64,000 bases of DNA, from positions 1 through 64,000 of the forward strand of contig JAEYUW010000010.1 of assembly GCA_023432225.1 (NCBI GenBank), written 5' to 3'. The notes beneath the pieces were generated by a model. It had not been told where the DNA came from. It did no database searches and saw only the letters and a list, made by a program, of their open reading frames with translations. Positions 49,320 through 57,804 of the stretch are shown here, in pieces (position 1 is the stretch's first letter; the number at the start of each line of letters is the position of its first letter). The translations under genes were made by a program, and so were the position numbers. The DNA is from Verrucomicrobiota bacterium (GTDB lineage: Bacteria; Verrucomicrobiota; Verrucomicrobiia; Opitutales; Opitutaceae).

Positions 49320-50720
49320 TCAATTCCCTGAGCGCCGCCGCGGCACGAAGCCGAGATCGGTGGCCTTCACCGTGTGCGTGAAGCGCGTGACGCCCTGCTT
49401 GTCGGTGCACGTGAACGTGAGCGCGCGCTCGGCGCCTTCGCCGGTGAGCGCGACCGTGCAGAAGTTCTGATCGCCCACGAGTGTGTCCTTGAGCACGTAG
49501 GGATCGCTGGCTTTCACGCTCTTCTCCACTTCCCACGAGCCAGCCGCCAGCGGCGACGAGGTCAGCTCGTAAACCCACGGGCCGTTCGGCTCGAGACGGC
49601 GGCGATAAACACCGCTGTGGTGCACGTCGCCCGTGAGGAAGACGACGCCGGTGAGGTTGTATTCGCGGATGAACTGGAGGAGCTCCTCGCGCTCGCGGCG
49701 GTAGAGTTCGTGCGGCTCGCCGCGCGGCTCAGTCTGGAGCATCTGGTTGCCGGTGCCGATGAACAGGAATTTGAAATGGTTCAGCTCTTTCGCCTGCAGC
49801 AGCGATTGCTTGAGCCATTCGAGCTGGCGGCGGCCCCACTGGGATTTGGTCGGATTAGTGTCCTGGTTCAGCGTCGCGGCGTCGCGGTGATAGTGGTTAT
49901 CGAGCAGGAAAAACGCGGCATCGCCCCAGTAGAATTTCGTGTAGACTCCGGGATTGTCGCGTTCGCCGTAGCTGGGGTTGCCCCAGTAGGCTTGGAAAAT
50001 CTTCAGCGCCTCGTCCTTGAACTCGTAGGACCAGTTCGAGTCGTTCGGGCCGTAGTCGTGATCGTCCCACGTGGCGTAGTGGTTCATCGACGCGAGCAAC
50101 CGGCGCATCTCGGGAATCGCGCGGTCGTGCTGCGGACGATACCAGAGTCCGCTGATCGAGTCGTAGTCCGGCTCGCGCCAATACCAGTTGTCGCCGAGCC
50201 ACACCATGAAGTCGGCGCCGGTTTCGCCCATGAGCTCGAACGTGCGCGTGGTCTTGCCGTAGCCTTCGCCGGGGCGGTCGAGTGCGGGCTCGTTGATGTA
50301 GGCGCAGGAACCAACGAGGAACTTGAAATCGGGCGGCGGCTTGCGCCACGCCCAGAGCTCCTGCGTCTTGAACGTCGTCGGGAACGGAAAGGTCTGCGGC
50401 TTGCCGTCGATCGAGACGGTGTAGTCGTAGCGCGTGCCGGGCTCGAGCAAGCCGGGCCGGAAATGAACAATCTGTCCGGCGGCCGGATGCGCGGTGAGAT
50501 CGGTGCGCGTCAGCGTTTTCTTGGTTTCCGGTTTTCCGGAGACCCAGTAGTCGAGCGTGACGGACTTGGCGTCTTTCACCTCGAGCCAGACGAACACTTC
50601 GCGATGCGCGCTGTAGCCGAGCATGGGGCCGGAGACGAGTTGCGCGGCGGCGTGGGCGAGCGAGACGAGAAAAAAACTGAGACAGAAAAGAGCGAGGAGG
50701 GGGCGCAGGTGAGATCGCAT
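49320..50720 (-). CDS. PhoD-like alkaline phosphatase / phosphodiesterase
   Basis: 466 residues; signal peptide MRSHLRPLLALFCLSFFLVS, cleaved near AHAAA. N-terminal beta domain (about 25-115) then the metallophosphatase core: KFLVGSCAYINEP, WLGDNWYWREPDYDS, ATWDDHDYGPNDSNW, FFLLDNHYHRD, and FLTGDVHHSGVYRR. Secreted phosphatase or diesterase releasing phosphate from phosphoesters; PhoD enzymes need Ca and Fe. No Pho box is obvious upstream. Confidence 0.9.
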   Translation of the reverse strand: MRSHLRPLLALFCLSFFLVSLAHAAAQLVSGPMLGYSAHREVFVWLEVKDAKSVTLDYWVSGKPETKKTLTRTDLTAHPAAGQIVHFRPGLLEPGTRYDYTVSIDGKPQTFPFPTTFKTQELWAWRKPPPDFKFLVGSCAYINEPALDRPGEGYGKTTRTFELMGETGADFMVWLGDNWYWREPDYDSISGLWYRPQHDRAIPEMRRLLASMNHYATWDDHDYGPNDSNWSYEFKDEALKIFQAYWGNPSYGERDNPGVYTKFYWGDAAFFLLDNHYHRDAATLNQDTNPTKSQWGRRQLEWLKQSLLQAKELNHFKFLFIGTGNQMLQTEPRGEPHELYRREREELLQFIREYNLTGVVFLTGDVHHSGVYRRRLEPNGPWVYELTSSPLAAGSWEVEKSVKASDPYVLKDTLVGDQNFCTVALTGEGAERALTFTCTDKQGVTRFTHTVKATDLGFVPRRRSGN

Positions 50721-50830
50721 ACGCGGTTACGAAAAGCGCACTGCCGCCGGACGCAATCCGGGAGCGCTACGAGTGGGTGACGCCGGCGCCTCAGCGAACG
50801 TTGCCGTGCGAGCCACGCCGCGGAGATCGG

Positions 50831-51670
50831 TCAGCGTGCGGCTGCTGGCCGGCCGCTCAGCACGCGCTCCATGAAGGCCGGCATGATGATCCACGCGCCG
50901 CGGACGATGGAGAGGTGATCGAGCCCGCCCATCTCGTGGAATTCCACGAACGGGTGCCCGAGATTGCGCAGGCTGGTGACGAAGAGCGCGTTTTCCTCGA
51001 CGCGGTTTTTGAACTCGATGGCGCGGTCGCCGAGGATGCAGCAGATCGGCGGCAGATCCTTTGCCACGTGAAAGAGCGGAGCGAACTCGTCAATGATCGG
51101 GCGCAGCTCGTGGCCCGTGTCGCCGCGGAGTTTCTTCACGTGGAAATGCGTCGTCACTTGCGCGCTGACGAGCATCAGACCGGCAAGTTCCTTCGGGGCG
51201 TGGCCGTGCGCCGCGAGCCAGCGCGGGTCCATGCCGACCATCGCGGCGAGGTAGCCGCCGGCGGAGTGGCCGGCGAGGAAGACCTTTTTCGGATCGCCGC
51301 CGCGTTCGGCGATATGGCGCAGCACCCACGCGACGGCGGCGGCGGTATCTTCGAGGTAGGCGGGATGCTCAGCGGCCGGCGACAGTCGATAGGAAACCGC
51401 CACGACGCCGACGCCGGGTTCATCGATCTGAGGATAGTGGCGCTTGCCGCTGGTGAGCCCGCCGCCGTGCAACCAGATCACGGTGCTGAAGCCGGACTGC
51501 TCGGGCAGGCGGAGGTCGAGCCGGCATTGGTTGCGGCGGTAGTTGTCGGCGGAGGCGAGCACGGCGCCTTCGAGATAGGAAACGTCGAGTTCCTCGCGAA
51601 CGGCGGCGGCGAGCGAAAGGCCGCACGCCGCCAAACAAAAGACCCACACCCGGACGAGACGCTTCAGCAT
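50831..51670 (-). CDS. Exported alpha/beta-hydrolase (HSL/carboxylesterase type)
   Basis: 279 residues from the ATG at 51668-51670; a signal peptide (MLKRLVRVWVFCLAACGLSL) follows, whereas the upstream in-frame starts give an implausible N-terminus. HGGG oxyanion-hole motif (WLHGGGLTSGKRH), nucleophile elbow GHSAGGY, an Asp at ILGDRAIEF and the catalytic His in MGGLDHLSIV. The hormone-sensitive-lipase family acts on short esters. It lies between the PhoD phosphatase gene and the NHL/Ig genes on the same strand. Confidence 0.86.
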   Translation of the reverse strand: MLKRLVRVWVFCLAACGLSLAAAVREELDVSYLEGAVLASADNYRRNQCRLDLRLPEQSGFSTVIWLHGGGLTSGKRHYPQIDEPGVGVVAVSYRLSPAAEHPAYLEDTAAAVAWVLRHIAERGGDPKKVFLAGHSAGGYLAAMVGMDPRWLAAHGHAPKELAGLMLVSAQVTTHFHVKKLRGDTGHELRPIIDEFAPLFHVAKDLPPICCILGDRAIEFKNRVEENALFVTSLRNLGHPFVEFHEMGGLDHLSIVRGAWIIMPAFMERVLSGRPAAAR

Positions 51671-51686
51671 CCGCCCAAGCTGAAGT

Positions 51687-54158
51687 TCACTCGCCAGCTT
51701 GGCCAGCTGTTTGGTGTAAGCGCGCGCGTGCGGCGCGCAGTCCGCTGAGGGCGAGAACCGCCAAGCCAAACCAGAGTGACGGCGCGCCACCGCCGCCGCC
51801 ACCGCCGGATCCGCCGCCGGATGGAGGCGGCGGCGGTGCACCGGTGACGGTGAGCGTGGCCTTGTTGCTGGTGACGCTGCCGAGTTCGTTCGAGACGACG
51901 ACGGTGTAGTCGCCGGCTTGGGCCGCGCTGACGAGTCCCAGCGTGAGCGTGTTGCTCGTGGCTCCGCTGACCGCGGTGTTGTTGAGAAACCATTGGTAGG
52001 TGGGCGAGGGCGTCGTCGCGGCCGCCGTGACGGAGAACTGTGCGCTGCCGCCGGCGGCGACCGTCAGACTTTGCGGCTGCGCTGTGATGCCTGGAAGGTA
52101 GCCGAGCAGTTCGCCTTTGCGCAGCACGGTGCCGAGTTGGTCCATGACGTAGAGGTTGTCGCGGGCGTCGGCACGGATGGCGGTGGGCTCGAGAAAGCCG
52201 GCCTTGTCACCGACGCCGTCGCTGGAGCCGAACACGCCCGGCACTCCGCCAATGACGACTTCGTTTCCTTGCCCGTCGCTCAGCCTCACGCTGGCGGAAT
52301 CCACCAGCGCGAACAGGCCGGCCTTGGTAAGCGCGAAGCTGGCGGGGGCGCGGGTCGTGGTGACTCCGCCGGCGGTGGTTTTGACCGTGAGGTCGCGGCT
52401 CAGGGTGGTGACTTCGCCGAGTGGCGTGATACGGCGCACGAAGCAAACCTGGACGTTGCTGCCGTCGTAAGTGGCGTCGAGAAAAACGCCATTGCCGCCG
52501 CTGTCCGTGATGAGGGAGTAGGCGCGACCGATCCGGGCGGATTCGCCTTGTCCGTCCTTGATTTCGGCGGTCGTGCCGCCGGCGACCACGGTCCAGTCGC
52601 CACTGACGGAGCGACGCAGGATCTGGGAAGTCGGGGCGAGGCGAGTGGTGTCGTAGCTCGAATACGTCCAGAAGTTCCCGAGCGAATCGACGGCCAGACC
52701 GTGGCGTTGCGTATAGTTCCAGCCGCTGGTCTCCACCAAAGGGAAGGGCTCTCCGATGGACTGGGAGCGGTAGAGCCGATAAAAACCGCTCGAGGAATCG
52801 GCGAGGTAGATGTTGTCGGCCCCGTCGATCGCCAGCCCGACGGGCTGGTGATAAAAGTAATAGTCGCCGACGAGCGTCACGGTTCTCACTTCGCCGGTCG
52901 GTGACACTTTGCGCACGACCGAGCTCGAACGGTGCGAGGGGCTGCTCATGCTGGGGGCGAAAGTTCTCTGCGCTTCCGCGACCCAGATATTGCCGGCGGA
53001 GTCGAGGCTCAGGTAGGACACGTCGTCGAACGTCGCGCGAGTCCCCAACCCATCGCGAATCCCGCTCGGCGTGCCGGCGTAGACGGCGGAGTCGCGCGTG
53101 ATCGCGGAATCGGATTCGCGCGTGAAATACCAGCGGCCGCTGGAGTCGACGGCTACGCCCAACGGCATCGTCGGGTCGTCATCAAACGTGCCGAACCACG
53201 CCGTGGTGGCAGGACCGGTGGACGTCACGGTGCCGCCGGAGAAATGGTAGCCACCGGAGCCCAGCCGCAGGTAGTCGTAGGTCGCGTAGATGTTGCCCGC
53301 CGCGTCGTTGAAGATGGCGTGCTTTCCCGTGCCGGTGCCTAGATCGCTGAACGACGGCTGGGCGGAAAATTGGCCCGTCTGATCCATGATCGCGATGAAG
53401 GCCACGTATTGGCCATAGGAGGTCTTCGAAAAACTCCAAAAATAGAGGCGACCGCTGCCGTCGATCGCCGGGCAGTCGTGAATGCCGACGGGAAGGCTGT
53501 AGCCCCAAATGTCCACGGTCCCCGCGGGAATGGTGATGGTCTGCACGGTGCCGGCGGAAATTTTGCGCAGGCCGGTATTGAAGAGATAAACGGTGCCGTC
53601 CGGCGCGACGGAGAGCCGGTCGGGCGCGTCGAAGAGCGCGGCCGTGGTGGCGGCGCCATCGGCGGAGCCGCTTTTGCCGACCTGTCCGGCGAGCGTCGAG
53701 ACGACGCCGTCGGGAGTGATCTTGCGAATCGTGTGGTTGCCGGTGTCGGCGACATAGACGTTGCCGTTGGCGTCGACGCCGATGCCGCGCGGCGCATTGA
53801 AGCGTGCGGTGCTGCCCGGGCCGTCCGCGGCGCCGGCCGCGCCACTTTTGCCGGCGAGAGTGGAGACGATGCCTTGCGGGGAAATCTTGCGGATCGTGTG
53901 GTTACCGGTGTCGGCGACGTAGAGATTGCCGTTCAGGTCCGCCGCGAGTCCGCGCGGATGATTGAAACGCGCGTCGAGCGCGGGTCCGTCCTCGTCACCG
54001 AGCGTGACGCGTCCGGCGAGCGTGGTCCAGCGATAGACCGGTTGAGGCATCGCTGCCGACAGGAGCACCGGAACGATGGCCGCGTTGAAGATGCAGCTTG
54101 CGGCGAGGATCGCACGGATCATGCGCTGACGCCGAAGGGAGAAGGCGGGAGTAGTCAT
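51687..54158 (-). CDS. NHL-propeller / Ig-domain surface protein with C-terminal sorting-like tail
   Basis: 823 residues; N-terminal basic stretch and signal peptide (about 1-35). Repeated NHL/beta-propeller units follow: LYVADTGNHTIRKISPQG and VYVADTGNHTIRKITPDG, and more degenerate blades. An Ig-like domain (about 690-770: ITAQPQSLTVAAGGSAQFSV, YTVVVSNELGSVTSNKATLT) precedes a Pro/Gly-rich linker and the tail APSLWFGLAVLALSGLRAAR, then about ten more residues. Surface or extracellular, probably binding a partner through the propeller; the enzyme activity of some NHL proteins is not indicated here. Tandem paralog of the next gene. Confidence 0.82.
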   Translation of the reverse strand: MTTPAFSLRRQRMIRAILAASCIFNAAIVPVLLSAAMPQPVYRWTTLAGRVTLGDEDGPALDARFNHPRGLAADLNGNLYVADTGNHTIRKISPQGIVSTLAGKSGAAGAADGPGSTARFNAPRGIGVDANGNVYVADTGNHTIRKITPDGVVSTLAGQVGKSGSADGAATTAALFDAPDRLSVAPDGTVYLFNTGLRKISAGTVQTITIPAGTVDIWGYSLPVGIHDCPAIDGSGRLYFWSFSKTSYGQYVAFIAIMDQTGQFSAQPSFSDLGTGTGKHAIFNDAAGNIYATYDYLRLGSGGYHFSGGTVTSTGPATTAWFGTFDDDPTMPLGVAVDSSGRWYFTRESDSAITRDSAVYAGTPSGIRDGLGTRATFDDVSYLSLDSAGNIWVAEAQRTFAPSMSSPSHRSSSVVRKVSPTGEVRTVTLVGDYYFYHQPVGLAIDGADNIYLADSSSGFYRLYRSQSIGEPFPLVETSGWNYTQRHGLAVDSLGNFWTYSSYDTTRLAPTSQILRRSVSGDWTVVAGGTTAEIKDGQGESARIGRAYSLITDSGGNGVFLDATYDGSNVQVCFVRRITPLGEVTTLSRDLTVKTTAGGVTTTRAPASFALTKAGLFALVDSASVRLSDGQGNEVVIGGVPGVFGSSDGVGDKAGFLEPTAIRADARDNLYVMDQLGTVLRKGELLGYLPGITAQPQSLTVAAGGSAQFSVTAAATTPSPTYQWFLNNTAVSGATSNTLTLGLVSAAQAGDYTVVVSNELGSVTSNKATLTVTGAPPPPPSGGGSGGGGGGGAPSLWFGLAVLALSGLRAARARLHQTAGQAGE

Positions 54159-54245
54159 ACGAGGCGGCCCGCCGGAAACGACAGTCGGAGCGAACGAATC
54201 CGCTATCGCGGCTCGACTCTTCTCCGGCCGAATTCGCGCGCGCGG

Positions 54246-56708
54246 TTAACGCAGGCGCTGGCGCCAAACGACGAGCGCGACGACGGCCAAGCCAAACCAG
54301 AGCGACGGTGCGCCGCCACCACCACCACTGCCGCCGCCGGAGGGCGGCGGGGGCGGGGCGTTGGTGACGGTGAGCGTCGCTTTGTTGCTCGTCACGCTGC
54401 CGACTTCGTTGGCGACGACGACGGTGTAGTCGCCGGCGTCGGTGCTGCGGGCGCTCGACACGGTGTAGGCGGCGCTGGTGGCGCCGGCGATCGCGGTGCC
54501 GTTGAAATACCATTGGTAAGAGGGCGTCGCGCCCGCGGACGCTTCGACGCTGAAGGTCGCGCTGGCGCCGACGTTCACCGTGGCGCTCGCGGGCTGCCGG
54601 CTGAGCGTGGGGGCGCGGCCGACGAAGACCGCTTTGCGAATGGTGCGGCCTTCGTCGTCGATGACGTAGAGGTTGTCGTTGCGATCGAGCGCGAGCGCGG
54701 TGGGCCGGGAAAAGCGCGCGGTGCCCGTCAGTCCGTCGTCAGCCCCATCGTTGCCGGGCGAGGCGCCGATGAGGGTGTCCTCGCCGTTGCGAGCGATGCG
54801 GCGGATCGTATTCACGCCGTAGGAATACGCGCGGGACCAGCCGAAGCTGTCCGTGCGCACAACCGACTTGGCGCTGTAGGAGAGAAAAATGTTTTGCTCA
54901 CGGTCGACGACGAGCGCGCTCGGCGGGCAAGGGCCGCCGTCGACGCTGACGGTCCAGTTGGCGTTCTCGACCAGCGTCGTGACCGTGCCGGCGGGCGTGA
55001 TTTGGCGCACGTAGCTCGCGTTCTCCCACGAGTCGATGACGTAGAGATTGCCGGTGTCGTCGGAGCACAGGGCGACCAGGGAGTTGAATTTCGCGGCGTT
55101 GCCGGCGCCGTCCTGTTTGGTGGTGGCGGAGCTGCCGCCGGCGATGGCAGTGAGCGAGCCGCCTTCTTCGTAGCGATAGACGATTCCGTCGTAGGCAATC
55201 AGGTAGAGTTTGCCGTCGGCGGTCACGGTGGATCCGCGGATCGCCTGCCAGAACGTCGGTGGCAGCGGCAGCGTTTGCCAGGTGTCGTCCGTGCCACGGC
55301 GGAGGAGACGGTTGCCGGCCTGGTAGATGGAGGCGAGGAGGCGGTCGTTCGCGTCGCGCGCGAGGCTGAGGTTGCCCGGCTGGTAATCCATGCTGAATTG
55401 CAGCGGCACCCAGCTGGAGGAGGTGATGCCCGCGGGGGGGATTTGGCGCAGCTTGAGTTGCCAATACGGCTCCAGCGAACCGTAAGTGGTGATGCGGTCC
55501 AACACCCACACCTCGCCATTGCGGGCGACGGTGAGTGACTCGGCATCCGTAAAGCGGGCCGTTGCTCCGGTGCCATCTTCACTGCGGTTGGAACCCGCGG
55601 TGCCAGCAAAAATGGGACCGTCGGAGGAGGCGATCGCGCTGTCGCTCGCCCGCGTGTAGAACCAGCGGCCGGTGGACGCGTCGACGGCGATGCCGCGCAC
55701 CTCATCCATCTCGCCGAATACGCCGACGAAAATCGTCCGCTGGGTCAGCGCGTGGGTCGCAGGATTGTAGGCCAGCCCTTCGCGGAAGCCGGGCGTGCCG
55801 CCGATGCCCGGATAGTTGTGCGTGAGATAGAGGTTGCCGAAGACGTCGTTGAAGATCGTGGGCGCGCTCCAGCCGAGGGTGGAATAGTCGTTGGGGAACC
55901 ACCAGAGCGTCAGCGTGCCATCGGCTTCGCGGCGGACGAGGCAGCGATTCACCGAATAGTGCACGTCGGTGACCGATCCGCGGAAATACAGGCGGCCGTT
56001 GGCGTCGGCAGCGAACGCGCCGAGCGACACGCGCACGGCGCTGCCGTCGGCGGCGCGGGCAGTCTCCGGAAGTTGCAGGGTAGTGACCTGACCGCCGGCG
56101 ATTTTGCGCAGGCCGTGGTTCTCGAGATAAACGGTGCCGTCGGGCGCGACGATCAATCCGCTCGGAGAGTCGAACCGCGCACTCGCCGTCGCGCCGTCGG
56201 CGTAGCCGGCGTTGCCCGTCTGGCCGGCGAGCGTGCTGACGACGCCGGTGGGCGTGATGAGCCGAATCGTGTGGTTGCCGGTGTCGGCGACGTAGACGTT
56301 GCCGTTGGCGTCAACGCCGACCGATTCGGGGCGGTTGAACCGCGCGGCCGAGCCGGTGCCGTCGGCGCTGCCGGGCAGTCCCGCGCGGCCCGCGAATGTG
56401 GAGACCAGGCCGGTTGGCGTGATCTTCCGGATCGTGTGATTGCCGGTGTCGGCGACGTAGAGGTTGCCCAACGCGTCGCGCGCGAGTCCGTGTGGGTGAG
56501 CGAAGCGTGCGTCGGTCAGAGAACCGTCCTCTGTGCCGACAGAGGCGCGACCGGCGAGAGTGGTCCAGCGATAAACCGGCAGAGGAAGAGCGGACTGAGC
56601 TGCGGTCTGCGGGGGCGCGACGAACAAAAGAGCGGCGACAGCGGCGAGGAGACGGACGACGGTGCGAGGAACGGACGCACCGGAAAGAGTGGCGGGAAAT
56701 GTTTTCAT
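54246..56708 (-). CDS. NHL-propeller / Ig-domain surface protein, tandem paralog
   Basis: 820 residues with the same build as the protein encoded at 51687-54158: signal peptide, YRWTTLAGRASVGTEDGSLT, NHL blades such as LYVADTGNHTIRKITPTG, an Ig domain (YTVVVANEVGSVTSNKATLT), Pro and Gly linker, and APSLWFGLAVVALVVWRQRL as its last residues. Here the basic end is the true C-terminus. The propeller blades differ while the Ig and tail stay nearly identical, which suggests different ligands and the same anchoring. Separated from its paralog by 87 bp. Confidence 0.82.
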   Translation of the reverse strand: MKTFPATLSGASVPRTVVRLLAAVAALLFVAPPQTAAQSALPLPVYRWTTLAGRASVGTEDGSLTDARFAHPHGLARDALGNLYVADTGNHTIRKITPTGLVSTFAGRAGLPGSADGTGSAARFNRPESVGVDANGNVYVADTGNHTIRLITPTGVVSTLAGQTGNAGYADGATASARFDSPSGLIVAPDGTVYLENHGLRKIAGGQVTTLQLPETARAADGSAVRVSLGAFAADANGRLYFRGSVTDVHYSVNRCLVRREADGTLTLWWFPNDYSTLGWSAPTIFNDVFGNLYLTHNYPGIGGTPGFREGLAYNPATHALTQRTIFVGVFGEMDEVRGIAVDASTGRWFYTRASDSAIASSDGPIFAGTAGSNRSEDGTGATARFTDAESLTVARNGEVWVLDRITTYGSLEPYWQLKLRQIPPAGITSSSWVPLQFSMDYQPGNLSLARDANDRLLASIYQAGNRLLRRGTDDTWQTLPLPPTFWQAIRGSTVTADGKLYLIAYDGIVYRYEEGGSLTAIAGGSSATTKQDGAGNAAKFNSLVALCSDDTGNLYVIDSWENASYVRQITPAGTVTTLVENANWTVSVDGGPCPPSALVVDREQNIFLSYSAKSVVRTDSFGWSRAYSYGVNTIRRIARNGEDTLIGASPGNDGADDGLTGTARFSRPTALALDRNDNLYVIDDEGRTIRKAVFVGRAPTLSRQPASATVNVGASATFSVEASAGATPSYQWYFNGTAIAGATSAAYTVSSARSTDAGDYTVVVANEVGSVTSNKATLTVTNAPPPPPSGGGSGGGGGAPSLWFGLAVVALVVWRQRLR

Positions 56709-56792
56709 GAGCCGTCGGCTACATGAATGACCATCGACGAGGCCGATCCCGCTACTCCGGCTGAGCGTTCCCGGCCGGATATCCGCTTCCGC

Positions 56793-57692
56793 TCAGCGCG
56801 CTGCGAGGGCGTTCTGCGTGTTCAGGTGCTCTTCGCCGGTGTATTTCGCGGACTGCTCGTCGGCATGGTAACTGGAGCGAACGAGCGGGCCGGATTCGAT
56901 GACGCCGATGCCGAGTTCGAGGCCGAATTTCTTCCAGTGCGCGAATTCCTCCGGCGGCACCCAGCGGTCGATCTTCCAATGCTGCGGCGTGGGCTGCAGG
57001 TATTGGCCGATCGTGAGGATGTCGGTCTTGTCGCTCGCGATGTCGCGGATGCATTGCTCGATCTCGTCCTGGCGTTCGCCGAGGCCGAGCATGATGCCGG
57101 TCTTCGTCGTGAAGCCGCGGCTCTTGGCGTGCCGGAGCACAGAGCGGCTGCGGTCGTAGCGGGCTTGCACGCGCACGGGCTTTTGCAGGCGCTCTACGGT
57201 TTCGACGTTGTGGTTGAAAATGTCAGGCTTGGCGTCGAGCACGATGTCGACTTGATCCAGGTGGCCCTTGAAATCCGGCACGAGCACCTCGATGGCGCAC
57301 TGCGGGCTCTTGTATTTCGTGGCCCGGATCGTGGCGGCCCAGACGCTGGCGCCGCCGTCCTTCAGATCGTCGCGGGCGACGGAGGTGATGACGCAGTGGC
57401 GCAGGCCCATTTTCGCGACGGCATCGGCCACGCGCGCGGGCTCGCCGAGGTCGAACTCCGTCGGACGGCCGACCTGGATCGCGCAGAAGTTACAGGAGCG
57501 CGTGCAAATGTTGCCGAGGATCATCACCGTCGCGGTGCCGCGCGACCAGCACTCGCCGATGTTGGGGCATTGCGCGGATTGGCACACCGTGTGGAGCTTG
57601 CTCGATTCGACAAGGGCACGCGTGGCTTTGTAGCCGGGGCCGGAGGGCAGCTTGGCGCGGAGCCAGTCGGGTTTGCGCGAGGTCGGTGTCAT
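56793..57692 (-). CDS. lipA: Lipoyl synthase
   Basis: 299 residues from the ATG at 57690-57692 (MTPTSRKPDWLRAK). Auxiliary [4Fe-4S] cluster cysteines C37, C42, C48 (VCQSAQCPNIGEC) and radical-SAM cysteines C63, C67, C70 (CTRSCNFC). The conserved RSSYHADE serine near the C-terminus binds the auxiliary cluster. It inserts two sulfurs into octanoyl groups on lipoate-dependent enzymes. It is downstream of lipB with a TMTC-like gene between them. Confidence 0.96.
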   Translation of the reverse strand: MTPTSRKPDWLRAKLPSGPGYKATRALVESSKLHTVCQSAQCPNIGECWSRGTATVMILGNICTRSCNFCAIQVGRPTEFDLGEPARVADAVAKMGLRHCVITSVARDDLKDGGASVWAATIRATKYKSPQCAIEVLVPDFKGHLDQVDIVLDAKPDIFNHNVETVERLQKPVRVQARYDRSRSVLRHAKSRGFTTKTGIMLGLGERQDEIEQCIRDIASDKTDILTIGQYLQPTPQHWKIDRWVPPEEFAHWKKFGLELGIGVIESGPLVRSSYHADEQSAKYTGEEHLNTQNALAAR

Positions 57693-57700
57693 CGGGAGGA

Positions 57701-57730
57701 GATACGAAAGGACACGAAGGCGCCGGAAGG
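57701..57730 (+). repeat. Degenerate CACGAAA-type array upstream of lipA
   Basis: GATACGAAAGGACACGAAGG followed by CGCCGGAAGG shows a 9-10 bp periodicity with CACGAA and CGGAAG cores, resembling the 9-bp units of the GxxExxY cassette. It may be a solo relic; only two units are close matches. Confidence 0.4.
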
Positions 57731-57804
57731 ACAAGTGGGTTTTGCGCGGCCGGCCGGCTATCGCGCGCGCTGATGGCGCGGCGGCGCCGGTTAATCGCGG
57801 ATAA

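Noticed and set aside
53370..55538. 722-codon plus-strand frame over the NHL/Ig genes
   Set aside because: Antisense to two recognised genes; no start context and no domain.
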